Assembly (NCBI GenBank): GCA_014804365.1
Contig: JAAUZX010000037.1
Coordinates: forward strand, 11,148 to 63,460
DNA from: Lachnospiraceae bacterium
GTDB lineage: Bacteria > Bacillota > Clostridia > Lachnospirales > Lachnospiraceae
Reading direction: 5' to 3'
DNA length: 52,313 bases
Below the pieces are notes generated by a model. The model did not search any database and had not been told where the DNA came from. It saw only the letters and a program-made list of their open reading frames with translations. The translations under genes were made by a program, and so were the position numbers. Shown here piece after piece: positions 18,729 to 27,155 of this stretch. How positions within the stretch are numbered: the stretch's first letter is position 1; each line of letters starts with the position of its first letter.

Positions 18729-20315
18729 TTAATTAAGGTAATTCAGCGGATTCACCTGACTGCCATTGATCAATATTTCAAAATGCACATGGGGACCCGT
18801 ACTCACGCCGGTATTACCACTCAGTGCAATCTTCTGTCCCTGGCTGACAGTCTGCCCCTGTGATACCAATACCTTGCTTAAGTGACCGTATCTGGTCTGC
18901 CTGCCATCTGCATGATTAATATATACCACATAGCCATATCCACTGCCCCATCCCGCTTTCGCAACGGTTCCCGCAGAAGATGCCATCACCGCCGTACCTA
19001 CAGGCGTAGCCCAGTCTATTCCGTTATGATTGCTGCATGCCCCTCTCGTAGGTGACTTACGTCTGCCGAAACCGGAGGTCTGACGTCCGCCGGAAATCGG
19101 TTTGATGTAAGTCGGCGGAATCTTCGTTCCCCGCTCCACGATCTTCGGGACTGCTTCATAGGTGATCTCTTCTTTTAAAATATCCCTGACTACTTCCTCA
19201 TTATTACGGTAAGAGACATTCGCCACAACTTTACGATGCCCTGCGGAAGGCTCCTGCAGAGTCTTCGTCTGCGTTGTGTACCAGTCATCATTATCTACAT
19301 ATATAATATCCGCCTCATAATCTTCCTCATAGTATACTTCTTCCGTACGTTCCACCGAAAGTTCCGGCTCCGGCACGGTGACAATCAACTCGTCCCCCAC
19401 GCGGATCATGGAATTTTCGTTCTCTATAGTCTCGTTCATTGCAATGAGATTCGCTAACGGAATTTCATTCTTCTCCGCAATCTGAGACAGAGTATCCCCG
19501 GAAACCACCTCGTAGATTTGTTCCTTCTCCTGCTCTTTCGTCACTTCTTCTATCGCCTGACTTAAAGACGTAATCTCATCATCCTGCAGATAAGACTCCA
19601 CTACCTCCACCGTATCACCGAATTGCAAAGACTTAAGCCCGAGCTCATAGTCGGAGAAATCTTTTTCCACTGCCGGCTCAACATCCGCAAACATCGCATC
19701 CAGCTCTGCGTTGATCCCCACGCTGGTCATGACTTCCTCCGCGGCCTTCTCCTCTTCCTTCTGCTCGCTGGCGGAATAGATCTGCGTCGTCAGAACATTA
19801 AGTTCTCTGTTACCGTCGAGCACCAGATCCACATAATATTCACTTTCGCTGTCATATTTGTTGATCGATGCCTGCAATAGCGCCAACACTTCCTCCGTGC
19901 TGGATAAATTGACGGTGTATTCATTAATCTTGACCGTATAAGAACGATTCAGCGTCTCCTTAACGCTGTTCTTTAACACGGATGTCATATTTAAAGTTAT
20001 GACACTTGTGTCGTCAATAGTGCCCCAAAGCACCTCCTGCCCCTCATAATTCATTTCACTGTCTGCAAGCACTAATTCATCACTCGTTCCCGCAAGTCTC
20101 TTACGCGCTGCGATCAGACAGTCCTCCGCCTGCCCCGGATCGCCCACGATCCCTACCTGCGTGCCGTTTAAATACACCGTAAAGATATTGTCGCCCGTAC
20201 TTTCTAATTTCTGATAACTCGGAAAAAAGAATGCGGCGACAACGGTTGCAAGTGCCGCAACCTTAATATATGCAATTTTCATCTTTTTATAATATCTGCT
20301 GGACTTTTTCATCAT
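18729..20315 (-). CDS. LysM-G5-M23 cell wall endopeptidase
   Basis: This is a membrane-anchored or secreted metallopeptidase that cuts peptidoglycan cross-links. It has an N-terminal transmembrane or signal segment (about residues 15-32), a long acidic stalk, LysM at 268-314 (VSGDTLSQIAEKNEIPLANL), a G5 domain at 318-396 and a C-terminal M23 domain at 425-523 with zinc ligands in SNHNGIDWA (His430, Asp434) and GPHVHFEI (His509/His511). 528 residues. The start has a weak ribosome binding site; Met1, Met2 and Met12 are all possible. The next gene upstream, dinB, is divergent, so this is the first gene of its transcript. Confidence 0.93.
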   Translation of the reverse strand: MMKKSSRYYKKMKIAYIKVAALATVVAAFFFPSYQKLESTGDNIFTVYLNGTQVGIVGDPGQAEDCLIAARKRLAGTSDELVLADSEMNYEGQEVLWGTIDDTSVITLNMTSVLKNSVKETLNRSYTVKINEYTVNLSSTEEVLALLQASINKYDSESEYYVDLVLDGNRELNVLTTQIYSASEQKEEEKAAEEVMTSVGINAELDAMFADVEPAVEKDFSDYELGLKSLQFGDTVEVVESYLQDDEITSLSQAIEEVTKEQEKEQIYEVVSGDTLSQIAEKNEIPLANLIAMNETIENENSMIRVGDELIVTVPEPELSVERTEEVYYEEDYEADIIYVDNDDWYTTQTKTLQEPSAGHRKVVANVSYRNNEEVVRDILKEEITYEAVPKIVERGTKIPPTYIKPISGGRQTSGFGRRKSPTRGACSNHNGIDWATPVGTAVMASSAGTVAKAGWGSGYGYVVYINHADGRQTRYGHLSKVLVSQGQTVSQGQKIALSGNTGVSTGPHVHFEILINGSQVNPLNYLN

Positions 20316-20446
20316 CTTTATTTTAAAACCATTTATCCGTATGCCGATTGGTATGTTTTGGCAACTTCTATCTGCGTCAAGTATTGATTATATCCGAACA
20401 AAAGCTCATTTGTAACAAAAACGTAACATTTTATATTCTAGCAGTA

Positions 20447-20475
20447 TTTCCACAAAAAGTAAAGTGATGTATAAT
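20447..20475 (+). promoter_or_regulatory. Candidate dinB promoter
   Basis: TTTCCA and a perfect TATAAT are separated by 17 bases. Transcription would begin about 7 bases later, at or next to the ATG at 20482. No LexA box of the GAAC-N4-GTTC kind was found upstream; GAACAAAAGCTC near 20397 matches only half. Confidence 0.5.
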
Positions 20476-20481
20476 TCGGGT

Positions 20482-21723
20482 ATGGACAATATTATTTTTC
20501 ATATAGACGTCAACTCCGCTTACTTAAGCTGGAGTGCTCTGGAAAAACTGCATAACGGCGATTCTGTCGATCTGCGCACGATCCCTTCCATCATCGGCGG
20601 CGACATGGCGAAGCGCCACGGCGTGGTGCTGGCAAAATCCATACCCGCCAAATCTTACGGCATCGTTACGGGCGAACCCATCGTCAATGCCATGCGCAAA
20701 TGTCCCGGTCTGACGCTTGCGCCCCCGGATCATAAACTGTACGATCGCAGGAGCCGGGAATTGATGGAGCTTCTGTCCGGCTTCTGTCCGGATATCGAGC
20801 AGGTCAGCGTGGACGAGTGCTACATGGACTATACCCCTATACGCAGACAGTATCCGTCTCCGGAAGCGGCTGCCCATCTGATCAAAGACCGTGTCGAGAA
20901 AGAATTGGGATTCACCGTCAATGTGGGGATCTCCGATCGGAAAGTCCTCGCAAAGATGGCGTCCGATTTCCGCAAGCCCAATCTGGTACACACGCTGTAT
21001 TCCCATGAGATTCAGGAAAAGATGTGGCCTCTTCCCGTATCCTCCTTGTTTATGTGCGGTCATTCCAGCGTGGAATCGCTACGCAAATTAGAAATACTGA
21101 CCATCGGCGATCTGGCCCGCACCGACCGCTCCATCGTGAAAGCGCACTTGAAAAGCCACGGTATGCTTCTGTGGGAATACGCCAACGGAATCGACGACTC
21201 CGAGGTCGTCACCACCCACGCAGATGCCAAGGGAATCGGTAACTCTACCACGTTAAGTCAGGATGCCGAAGATACGCAGACGGCTCACCGAGTCCTTCTG
21301 TCCCTGGCGGAGTCCGTCTCCCGCAGACTGCGCGCTTCCGACCAGACCGCCGGTATGATCAGCACAGAGATTAAATATAACACTTTTAAGAAGGTCTCCC
21401 ACCAGACCACCCTGCTTACCCCGACCAACCACACAGACACGATCTATCGGACTGCCTGTGACCTTTTTGATGAGATCTGGGACGGCACGCCGGTGCGGCT
21501 TCTGGGGATCCGCTCCTCCAAGCTGGTCTCCTGCACGGAGCCTGTGCAGATGTCTCTCTTCGACCTGCCGCAATCCTCGCAGTCGTCCGTCTCCCGCACA
21601 GAGCCTTCTTCCAAGAAAAAAGAGCAGCTTGATGCCGCTCTGGATTCTATCCGAAAACGCTATGGTGCGGACTCGATCGTCCGCGGCAGCCTGCTGCAAG
21701 ACCGCCCTCCCCGGCAGCACTAA
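20482..21723 (+). CDS. dinB: DNA polymerase IV (Y family)
   Basis: This is an error-prone translesion polymerase. It begins MDNIIFHIDVNSAYLSWSAL and has KSIPAKSYGIVTGEP, the catalytic pair in QVSVDECYMDYT, the little finger region and a short Ser/Lys-rich tail that may end in a clamp-binding peptide (QMSLFDLPQ, a likely beta-clamp motif). The start at 20482 matches the family N-terminus; GTG at 20464 and ATG at 20467 are in frame but overlap a TATAAT. 413 residues. It converges on the flavin reductase gene with a 9-base gap. Confidence 0.93.
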   Translation: MDNIIFHIDVNSAYLSWSALEKLHNGDSVDLRTIPSIIGGDMAKRHGVVLAKSIPAKSYGIVTGEPIVNAMRKCPGLTLAPPDHKLYDRRSRELMELLSGFCPDIEQVSVDECYMDYTPIRRQYPSPEAAAHLIKDRVEKELGFTVNVGISDRKVLAKMASDFRKPNLVHTLYSHEIQEKMWPLPVSSLFMCGHSSVESLRKLEILTIGDLARTDRSIVKAHLKSHGMLLWEYANGIDDSEVVTTHADAKGIGNSTTLSQDAEDTQTAHRVLLSLAESVSRRLRASDQTAGMISTEIKYNTFKKVSHQTTLLTPTNHTDTIYRTACDLFDEIWDGTPVRLLGIRSSKLVSCTEPVQMSLFDLPQSSQSSVSRTEPSSKKKEQLDAALDSIRKRYGADSIVRGSLLQDRPPRQH

Positions 21724-21732
21724 AGCCGGCTG

Positions 21733-22350
21733 CTATCGCCTCCTGTTATCACGCCCGGCCGTACTGTTCCGATACTTTTGCTTTGTCTTGTCTTTTTTTA
21801 CACTGTAACCGAATGAACCGATTTCTTTCCCTACCCCCAGATATCTGCCATGGGAATAGACTAACGGCTTTGCGTCGTTTAACAGAAATCTGCCTGTCTC
21901 ATCCATATACTGTTCGTCCACATGCACCGCAAGGACCTCAGCAAGAAACATATGATGGGTTCCCAGCTCAAGCTTCTGCGTCACACGGCACTCTATATTC
22001 ACCGGGCTCTCCGCCACCATAGGTGCCTGCACGTGCCCGCCCCTGATCTGCGTCAATCCCGTCTCTTTCCATTTATCTACATCCCTGCCGCTCTTAACAC
22101 CGCAGTAATCCGTTGCATAAGCAAGTGATTCCGTCGTCAGATTGATCACATATTCTCCCGTCTCCTCTATCATATGGTAAGAATAGCGTTCCGGTCTGAC
22201 GGATATGGACACCATAGGCGGATCGGAACAGATCGTCCCCGTCCATGCCACGGTAAATACATTGGACCTGCCTGCACGGTCAGCCACACTGACTAAAACT
22301 GCCGGCAGCGGATAGAGCATATTTCCCGCTTTCCATGTTTGTCTGCTCAT
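21733..22350 (-). CDS. Flavin reductase family protein (FMN-binding split barrel)
   Basis: It binds FMN in a split-barrel fold and probably reduces flavin or serves an uncharacterised flavin-dependent reaction. Typical blocks are PLPAVLVSVADRAGRSNVFT, SDPPMVSISVRPERYSYHMI, EYVINLTTESLAYATDYCGV and ESPVNIECRVTQKLELGTHH. The start at 22350 follows GGAG by 8 bases and gives 205 residues. The C-terminus ends in a basic tail (KKDKTKQKY..NRRR). The substrate is unknown. Confidence 0.88.
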   Translation of the reverse strand: MSRQTWKAGNMLYPLPAVLVSVADRAGRSNVFTVAWTGTICSDPPMVSISVRPERYSYHMIEETGEYVINLTTESLAYATDYCGVKSGRDVDKWKETGLTQIRGGHVQAPMVAESPVNIECRVTQKLELGTHHMFLAEVLAVHVDEQYMDETGRFLLNDAKPLVYSHGRYLGVGKEIGSFGYSVKKDKTKQKYRNSTAGRDNRRR

Positions 22351-22381
22351 CGTAAACACTCCGTTTCCCGTATCCGCATCG

Positions 22382-22945
22382 CTACATCGGAATCACAATG
22401 CCAAACAGCTTGATCAAAATATCCGCGATCACTCCGATCAATATTAAAACAGATATCGGCAGCAACGCTCTGCTTCCCCGGTTCTCGATCTGGCTCTTCT
22501 TCAGCTCCTCCGTCTGCTTGCTCAGTTCCTCCGCCACAGCCGCCTGCACATTACGGTATACTTTGACATTCTCCCGATGCAGGAAATCGTCCGACTGCTT
22601 GAATTTCTCTTCCATAACCTCTCTGATCTGAGCCAGCTCCTGACTGCTTAATGTCCCCGGTTCCTCCTGTGCCTGCATAGCCTCCAGCCTGGAAATACAT
22701 TCTTTCAGGGGATCCTGCGCCTGCATGGCCTCCAATCTGGAAATACATTCTTTCAGCGCATCCTGAAGTTCCGAGACATTCGCCGCCGTCTTCAGATTAA
22801 CCTGTCTGATCTCCTGCATGAGTGCATCGTATTCCTTCATCTGATTCTCCATCTGCTCCATTTTAACAGCCTCTGCTGTCATGTTCGCCCGGATCATCTC
22901 CTGCGCATTTCTCTTTTGTGCAATTTTATCAATAAAAGTATCCAT
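22382..22945 (-). CDS. Coiled-coil protein with C-terminal membrane anchor
   Basis: No named family recognised. The 187 residues are almost all predicted coiled coil (FIDKIAQKRNAQEMIRANMT, then MEQMENQMKEYDALMQEIRQ), ending with one transmembrane segment (LLPISVLILIGVIADILIKL). Two tandem 16-residue units differ by one residue at their second position (LKECISRLEAMQAQ shared), encoded by a 48-base tandem duplication around 22665-22765. Start at 22945 has GGAGGAAAGAT. The topology (cytosolic coil, tail anchor) suggests a scaffold, but function is unknown. Confidence 0.8.
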   Translation of the reverse strand: MDTFIDKIAQKRNAQEMIRANMTAEAVKMEQMENQMKEYDALMQEIRQVNLKTAANVSELQDALKECISRLEAMQAQDPLKECISRLEAMQAQEEPGTLSSQELAQIREVMEEKFKQSDDFLHRENVKVYRNVQAAVAEELSKQTEELKKSQIENRGSRALLPISVLILIGVIADILIKLFGIVIPM

Positions 22946-23060
22946 ATCTTTCCTCCGTACCGCTCCTGCCGTGTTTTCCGTTTCTTTCTGTCTATGTAAT
23001 ATACTGAACAACTTATTGGCATTTTAACACTTTTGCAATGATATGACAACCGCAAAGCGA

Positions 23061-23330
23061 ATGCAGAACGATCCTGTTTTCAATTTTTCGCTTTCTCTCT
23101 CATTCTGCATTTTTATATATTTTGCACAACTTTAATGGCGTTTCGTCTTCTTCGTTGTAAACATTTACGATAACTTTACATGTTGTTCATAGTTTATTCA
23201 TATTTAAACAGTATACTTTAACTATACCAAACGAGAGAAAATGTAATGTTTAACATTACACACATAGATAAATTTTTTCATAATAGCCCAGGCGCCGCAA
23301 GGTGCTTGGGCACTCCTCATTTTATAGGGT
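23061..23330 (+). other. Structured gene-free stretch, possible small RNA region
   Basis: The gap 22946-23416 lacks a gene. It contains AATGCAGAA/TTCTGCATT around a 33-base loop followed by TTTATATATTTT (about 23061-23123), the palindrome at 23242, and a hairpin GCCCAGGCGCC/GGTGCTTGGGC (about 23287-23312) followed by a T-containing stretch. A plus-strand transcript starting near 23225 and ending near 23320 would be about 100 bases; this is only a suggestion. Confidence 0.3.
23242..23260. promoter_or_regulatory. Perfect palindrome, possible operator
   Basis: TGTAATGTTTAACATTACA is an inverted repeat of 9 bases around one base. It sits in an AT-rich region with TATACT-like elements just upstream (23209-23226) and no annotated gene reading away from it. 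Confidence 0.45.
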
Positions 23331-23354
23331 TTTCGCAGGAATTTCCCATAACAT

Positions 23355-23398
23355 AAAAAGCGCCGCTTCGTGACCACAGCCGGTCATCCCGCGACGCT
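23355..23398 (-). terminator. Terminator of the alarmone synthetase gene
   Basis: On minus, AGCGTCGC pairs with GCGGCGCT, with inner TGACC/GGTCA, followed by TTTTTATG. It starts 18 bases after the stop. Confidence 0.85.
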
Positions 23399-23416
23399 CT
23401 TATCCGCTTTCATCCA

Positions 23417-24073
23417 TTACTCCGAATACTCTTCCAGCTCCTGCTGCTCAATATGCTGAATCTCTTCATTCAGCGCAAGCATTCTGGCATCCAGATCCGA
23501 CACCATCTGCGCACACTCTACCAATTCATCCTTGATATGTTCGGGTGCATTGCCTTCAAACTTATAGTGTATCTTATGCTCCAGACTCGCCCAGAAATCC
23601 ATGGCAACCGTCCTGATCTGTATCTCCACCTTCGTATCCGCTATGCGGTCAGACAGATAGACCGGCACCGTCACCAGCATATGATAACTCTTATACCCGC
23701 TCGCTTTCGGATTCACAATATAATCCTTCACCGAGATTACCTTAATATCACTCTGATTACTAATCATCTCTGCAATCTGATAGATATCCGATGCAAACGA
23801 GCATATGACACGGATGCCCGCAATATCGTTGACATAGCGGATCATATTATTAATCGTAGATTCATAACCGTGTTTCTTTAATTTCTTAACAATGCTTTCA
23901 GGCGTCTTAATACGTGATTTAATATGTTCTATCGGATTATACCTGTGTACATGTTGAAATTCATCATTCAGAATCTCCAGCTTCGTGGAGATCTGCTTTA
24001 AAGCGGAGTTATAAATCAGTGTCACTTCTTTCCAACTGTCGATATCTCCGTCCCGATCTATTCTGATTTCCAT
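23417..24073 (-). CDS. Small alarmone synthetase (RelA/SpoT domain)
   Basis: This makes (p)ppGpp from GTP/GDP and ATP. It is a single-domain synthetase without the hydrolase or regulatory domains of full Rel. Visible motifs are IKSRIKTPESIVKKLKKHG (substrate loop), INDIAGIRV-like VNDIAGIRVICSF, NPKASGYKSYHMLV and EIQIRTVAMDFWASLEHKIH. The 218 residues agree with the RelQ/RelP class; the C-terminus is acidic and helical, as in the tetrameric RelQ type. The gene stands alone with its own promoter and terminator. Confidence 0.93.
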   Translation of the reverse strand: MEIRIDRDGDIDSWKEVTLIYNSALKQISTKLEILNDEFQHVHRYNPIEHIKSRIKTPESIVKKLKKHGYESTINNMIRYVNDIAGIRVICSFASDIYQIAEMISNQSDIKVISVKDYIVNPKASGYKSYHMLVTVPVYLSDRIADTKVEIQIRTVAMDFWASLEHKIHYKFEGNAPEHIKDELVECAQMVSDLDARMLALNEEIQHIEQQELEEYSE

Positions 24074-24157
24074 ACCTCTGTTACTTCCCCCTGAGATTCA
24101 CACAAATTTGCTGCTCATTACTTATAGTAAACGACCTGTCGCTAACTATATATGAAG

Positions 24158-24163
24158 AGTATA
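24158..24163 (-). promoter_or_regulatory. Candidate extended -10 of the alarmone synthetase gene
   Basis: On minus, ATGGTATACT gives a TATACT hexamer with an extended TGN element, 85-90 bases before the start codon. No good -35 is seen, which is usual for extended -10 promoters. The rest of 24074-24430 is AT-rich and otherwise empty to my eye. Confidence 0.4.
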
Positions 24164-24435
24164 CCATATTTTTCGGGTAAAGTGTATATAATATACAAAA
24201 AATTCATAGTTATTTAATTTTTATTGTATATTTTTACCTTTATAATTCTTCAAATCTGTGTACAGGCAACAACATATAGCAGGAACCGTTGCCGACTTAA
24301 GCGCCCATCCGAAAGAAAGCCCCTAAGAATAATATATGAAGTAAGGGATAATGTGTGCTGTAAATATTTGCAATTCCTGATTCTTTTATCACTGCTTTAT
24401 CCAATGTACCATATTTATATAGAAAAGAAAAAGTG

Positions 24436-24464
24436 TTTACTTTTTACGCCGGGATTTGTATAGT
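24436..24464 (+). promoter_or_regulatory. Candidate promoter of the 88-residue gene
   Basis: TTTACT and TATAGT are spaced by 17 bases. The leader that follows contains GTAACTGTGAAAGTACTG and a paired AGTTAC (24475-24500), a small imperfect hairpin that recalls repeat family D. Confidence 0.45.
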
Positions 24465-24533
24465 AATATCAAGCGTAACTGTGAAAGTACTGAAAGTTAC
24501 TATCAAGTTACTTTTTCATAAAGGAGTGTATCT

Positions 24534-24800
24534 ATGTTTCGTCTGTGGGCTAAAGAATTTAAAGACAATCATATGCTGCGTGACACCGTTGTTGAGGATG
24601 CCTCGGCGGAGACGCGCACACATAAGGTATTTCACGCCTTGGACGAAGTATGCTACCGATTCGATCTGGGCAAACCCATCTGGCTGGATGCTACCGTTCA
24701 GGACTTTAAACGCCACGACAAAACCAGATTCACGCAGGATAATTTTATCGAATCCATTGATTTCGATTATCTGGAAATCCACGTTATTGAGGAAGACTGA
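24534..24800 (+). CDS. Conserved small protein, 88 residues, unknown function
   Basis: A soluble acidic protein starting MFRLWAKEFKDNHMLRDTVV and ending in ESIDFDYLEIHVIEED. I recall very similar short proteins in many Clostridia but no assigned function. AAAGGAG precedes the start at 24534. The Trp/Asp pattern (GKPIWLDATVQDFKRHDKTR) suggests a compact alpha/beta fold. The frame is convincing because it has its own promoter, ribosome binding site and balanced codon use. It is followed by the hemolysin III gene, which has a separate promoter. Confidence 0.82.
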   Translation: MFRLWAKEFKDNHMLRDTVVEDASAETRTHKVFHALDEVCYRFDLGKPIWLDATVQDFKRHDKTRFTQDNFIESIDFDYLEIHVIEED

Positions 24801-24883
24801 CCGCCGAATGTCCGTTCTTTCACTTTTTTAACATTTCTTCCATATGATCTCAAAAAAATCTCCAAATATTGTGCATAATAACA

Positions 24884-24912
24884 TTGACACTGCATACTTT
24901 AAAGAGTAGTAT
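24884..24912 (+). promoter_or_regulatory. Promoter of the hemolysin III gene with repeated GTAGTATT sites
   Basis: A perfect TTGACA and TAGTAT are spaced by 17 bases. The motif GTAGTATT overlaps the -10 (24906-24913), is followed at once by GTAGTATA, and recurs inverted as AATACTAC at 24937-24944 and 25004-25011. ATATTGCA/TGCAATAT (24945-24963) forms a perfect palindrome between them. Confidence 0.6.
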
Positions 24913-25033
24913 TGTAGTATATCACACATAGTTTTTAATACTACATATTGCAGTTTGCAATATTAAAAGCCGGGGTGTTTACTTTTTTGGAAACTCTGAT
25001 TGCAATACTACTATATCAAGGAGGGGATTATCT

Positions 25034-25684
25034 ATGCAAATTACAATTCGTGAACCCGGAAGCGCCATCACACATTTCATCGGCATGATGATGGCGATCA
25101 TAGCGGCAACACCGCTTATGGTAAAAGCGGCCACGGGCGCAGATCATATAACATTTATTGCCATGACGGTATTTATCAGCAGCATGGTTGCCCTGTACGG
25201 CGCCAGCGCCGTCTATCACAGCGTCACCGTTAAAGACAGTATACTGAGAGTATTTCGCAAAGTGGATCACATGATGATCTTCGTACTGATTGCCGGTTCC
25301 TATACGCCCGTCTGTCTCGTTGTTCTGGGCAACAAACTGGGCTATACGCTGTTAGCCGTTGTATGGAGTATCGCCATTGTGGGCATGATCATCAAAGCAT
25401 GCTGGATCACCTGTCCGAAATGGTTCTCCTCCGTGCTTTACATCGCCATGGGCTGGGCATGTATCGCCGTGTTCGGCACCTTACGCAGCACACTGTCGCA
25501 CAGCGCGTTCCTGTGGCTTCTGGCAGGCGGAATCGTCTATACTGCCGGCGGCATCATCTACGCCCTGAAACTGCCGATCTTTAATGAAAAGCATAAGCAT
25601 TTCGGTTCACACGAAATCTTTCATCTGTTTGTGATGGGCGGAAGTATCTGCCATTTCATATTTATGTATCTGTATTTGGCGTGA
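25034..25684 (+). CDS. Hemolysin III / PAQR-family membrane protein
   Basis: A seven-transmembrane protein of the HlyIII (YqfA/TrhA) group, related to eukaryotic adiponectin-type receptors. Conserved features: an N-terminal EPGSAITHFIG, a buried His in GASAVYHS, the RKVDHMMIFVLIAGSYTP segment and the final HEIFHLFVMGG with two His that, with the first, are thought to bind zinc. 216 residues is normal. GGAGGGGATTATCT precedes the start. Suggested roles in the family are membrane-energetics control rather than haemolysis. The gene ends in a shared terminator with galE. Confidence 0.93.
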   Translation: MQITIREPGSAITHFIGMMMAIIAATPLMVKAATGADHITFIAMTVFISSMVALYGASAVYHSVTVKDSILRVFRKVDHMMIFVLIAGSYTPVCLVVLGNKLGYTLLAVVWSIAIVGMIIKACWITCPKWFSSVLYIAMGWACIAVFGTLRSTLSHSAFLWLLAGGIVYTAGGIIYALKLPIFNEKHKHFGSHEIFHLFVMGGSICHFIFMYLYLA

Positions 25685-25687
25685 ATC

Positions 25688-25765
25688 GAGTAGGGACGAT
25701 TTTCTCCCTACTCGCTGCGCGACCCGTGCGCCACTTTAGTGGCATACTTCCTTTGCACGGGTCTG
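25688..25765. repeat. Nested hairpins after the hemolysin III gene
   Basis: GAGTAGGGA/TCCCTACTC form one hairpin. GACCCGTGC/GCACGGGTC form the next, with a smaller GCCAC/GTGGC hairpin inside it. Neither is needed for termination, as a strong terminator follows; the block looks like another intergenic palindromic element. Confidence 0.6.
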
Positions 25766-25768
25766 CGC

Positions 25769-25812
25769 ATAAAAAAGAAGGCTGGGATCTTTATCCGCGC
25801 CTTCTCTTTTTT
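25769..25812. terminator. Bidirectional terminator between the hemolysin III gene and galE
   Basis: GAAGGC and GCCTTC pair, with inner GAT/ATC, flanked by A-runs on the left and TCTTTTTT on the right. This gives U-runs on both strands for two convergent genes. Confidence 0.9.
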
Positions 25813-25820
25813 ACTTTTTA

Positions 25821-26837
25821 TTACTCTTCATAGCCGTTCGGATTGCTGCTCTGCCATTTCCAGGAATCCGCACACATGTCCTTGATTCCGTACTGTGCTT
25901 CCCAGCCCAGCTCTCTCTTTGCCTTATCCGCGTTGGAATAGCAGGTCGCTATATCGCCGGCACGTCTGTCCTTGATCACATAAGGAATCTTCACTCCGGT
26001 CGCTTCCTCGAAATTCTTCACGATATCCAGCACACTGTAGCCTACGCCCGTACCCAGGTTATAGATACAAAGTCCCGCTTTCTCCTCGATCTTCTTAAGC
26101 GCCTTCACATGACCGACCGCAAGGTCTACTACGTGAATGTAATCACGGACACCCGTTCCATCCGGTGTGTCATAATCGTTGCCAAACACGCCCAGTTCTT
26201 TTAATTTGCCTACGGCCACCTGTGTGATATACGGCATCAGGTTGTTGGGGATTCCGTTAGGGTTCTCACCGATCGTACCGCTCTTGTGCGCGCCAATGGG
26301 ATTAAAGTAGCGAAGCAGGATGACATTCCATTCCGGATCCGCCTTCTGCATATCGGTAAGAATCTGCTCCAGCATGGATTTCGTCCAGCCGTAAGGATTC
26401 GTACACTGTCCTTTCGGGCATTCCTCCGTAATCGGAATAATAGCCGGATCGCCATATACGGTAGCGGAAGACGAAAAGATAATATTCTTCACGCCGTTCT
26501 TACGCATAACATCCACCAGCGTCAATGTGCCTGCGATGTTGTTCTCATAATATTCCCAAGGCTTCTGTACGGACTCGCCCACGGCCTTCAGTCCTGCAAA
26601 ATGTATACAGGAGTCGATCTTTTCCTGTTTAAAAATATTCTCCAAAGCTTCTCTGTCCAGAATATCCGCCTTGTAGAACTTCACCGGTTTACCTGTGATC
26701 TTCTCCACACGCTCCAAAGATTTCTCACTGGAGTTTGCCAGATTATCTATAACCACTACGTCATATCCTGCATTCTGTAATTCTACTACCGTATGAGATC
26801 CGATATAACCTGCGCCGCCCGTAACCAAAATTGCCAT
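25821..26837 (-). CDS. galE: UDP-glucose 4-epimerase
   Basis: It interconverts UDP-glucose and UDP-galactose with bound NAD. The Rossmann motif [13 protein letters not shown], the catalytic Ser/Tyr-Lys region ([21 protein letters not shown]), RYFNPIGAH and the C-terminal [21 protein letters not shown] are all present. 338 residues, normal. It lies downstream of the UDPGP gene, with family B element copy 2 between, so the two genes plausibly supply nucleotide sugars together. Confidence 0.96.
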   Translation of the reverse strand: MAILVTGGAGYIGSHTVVELQNAGYDVVVIDNLANSSEKSLERVEKITGKPVKFYKADILDREALENIFKQEKIDSCIHFAGLKAVGESVQKPWEYYENNIAGTLTLVDVMRKNGVKNIIFSSSATVYGDPAIIPITEECPKGQCTNPYGWTKSMLEQILTDMQKADPEWNVILLRYFNPIGAHKSGTIGENPNGIPNNLMPYITQVAVGKLKELGVFGNDYDTPDGTGVRDYIHVVDLAVGHVKALKKIEEKAGLCIYNLGTGVGYSVLDIVKNFEEATGVKIPYVIKDRRAGDIATCYSNADKAKRELGWEAQYGIKDMCADSWKWQSSNPNGYEE

Positions 26838-27011
26838 TTCAATACACCTGCCCTTTCTTCAATCTACTGCCTTGTGAAAATGTTAATCGGATGAACCCGA
26901 TACATTATATCACTTGCATATCCTGTTCTTGTTTTACCCATAGTGTACACTCTCAGCCACGTTCTATACAAGTTGCTAATGTTATTCAAATCTGTCAAAA
27001 TGTTATATTAG

Positions 27012-27145
27012 TTCAGCCATGCAGAAATAATTGCGCAATGCATCCGTGGGAGCTTGCTCACTAAGGATACATTGTGTAATTATTTCTATAGGGCGGACGC
27101 CCGACATGAATAAGCTGCTTGCAGCTTATGAATGGCATGGCTGAA
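27012..27145 (-). repeat. Cloverleaf-like element, family B copy 2
   Basis: The same ends as copy 1 (TTCAGCCATGC / GCATGGCTGAA). Hairpin 1 is here AAGCTGC/GCAGCTT, the GC hairpin is GGGCG/CCGCCC, and hairpin 3 is AGAAATAATT...AATTATTTCT with ATCC/GGAT and the conserved apical TTAGTGAGCAAGCTCCCAC. It starts 10 bases after the UDPGP stop. It occupies much of the 26838-27155 gap; the rest should hold the galE promoter and leader. Confidence 0.85.
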
Positions 27146-27155
27146 TGCTAGAACA

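Noticed and set aside
20380..20410. Possible LexA box before dinB
   Set aside because: GAACAAAAGCTC has only one good half of the GAAC-N4-GTTC pattern.
24224..24463. 79-residue hydrophobic open frame on plus
   Set aside because: It runs through the promoter of the next gene, lacks a ribosome binding site and has no coding pattern.
25688..25812. CRISPR-like or repeat array after the hemolysin III gene
   Set aside because: The hairpins are all different; there are no equal repeats or spacers.
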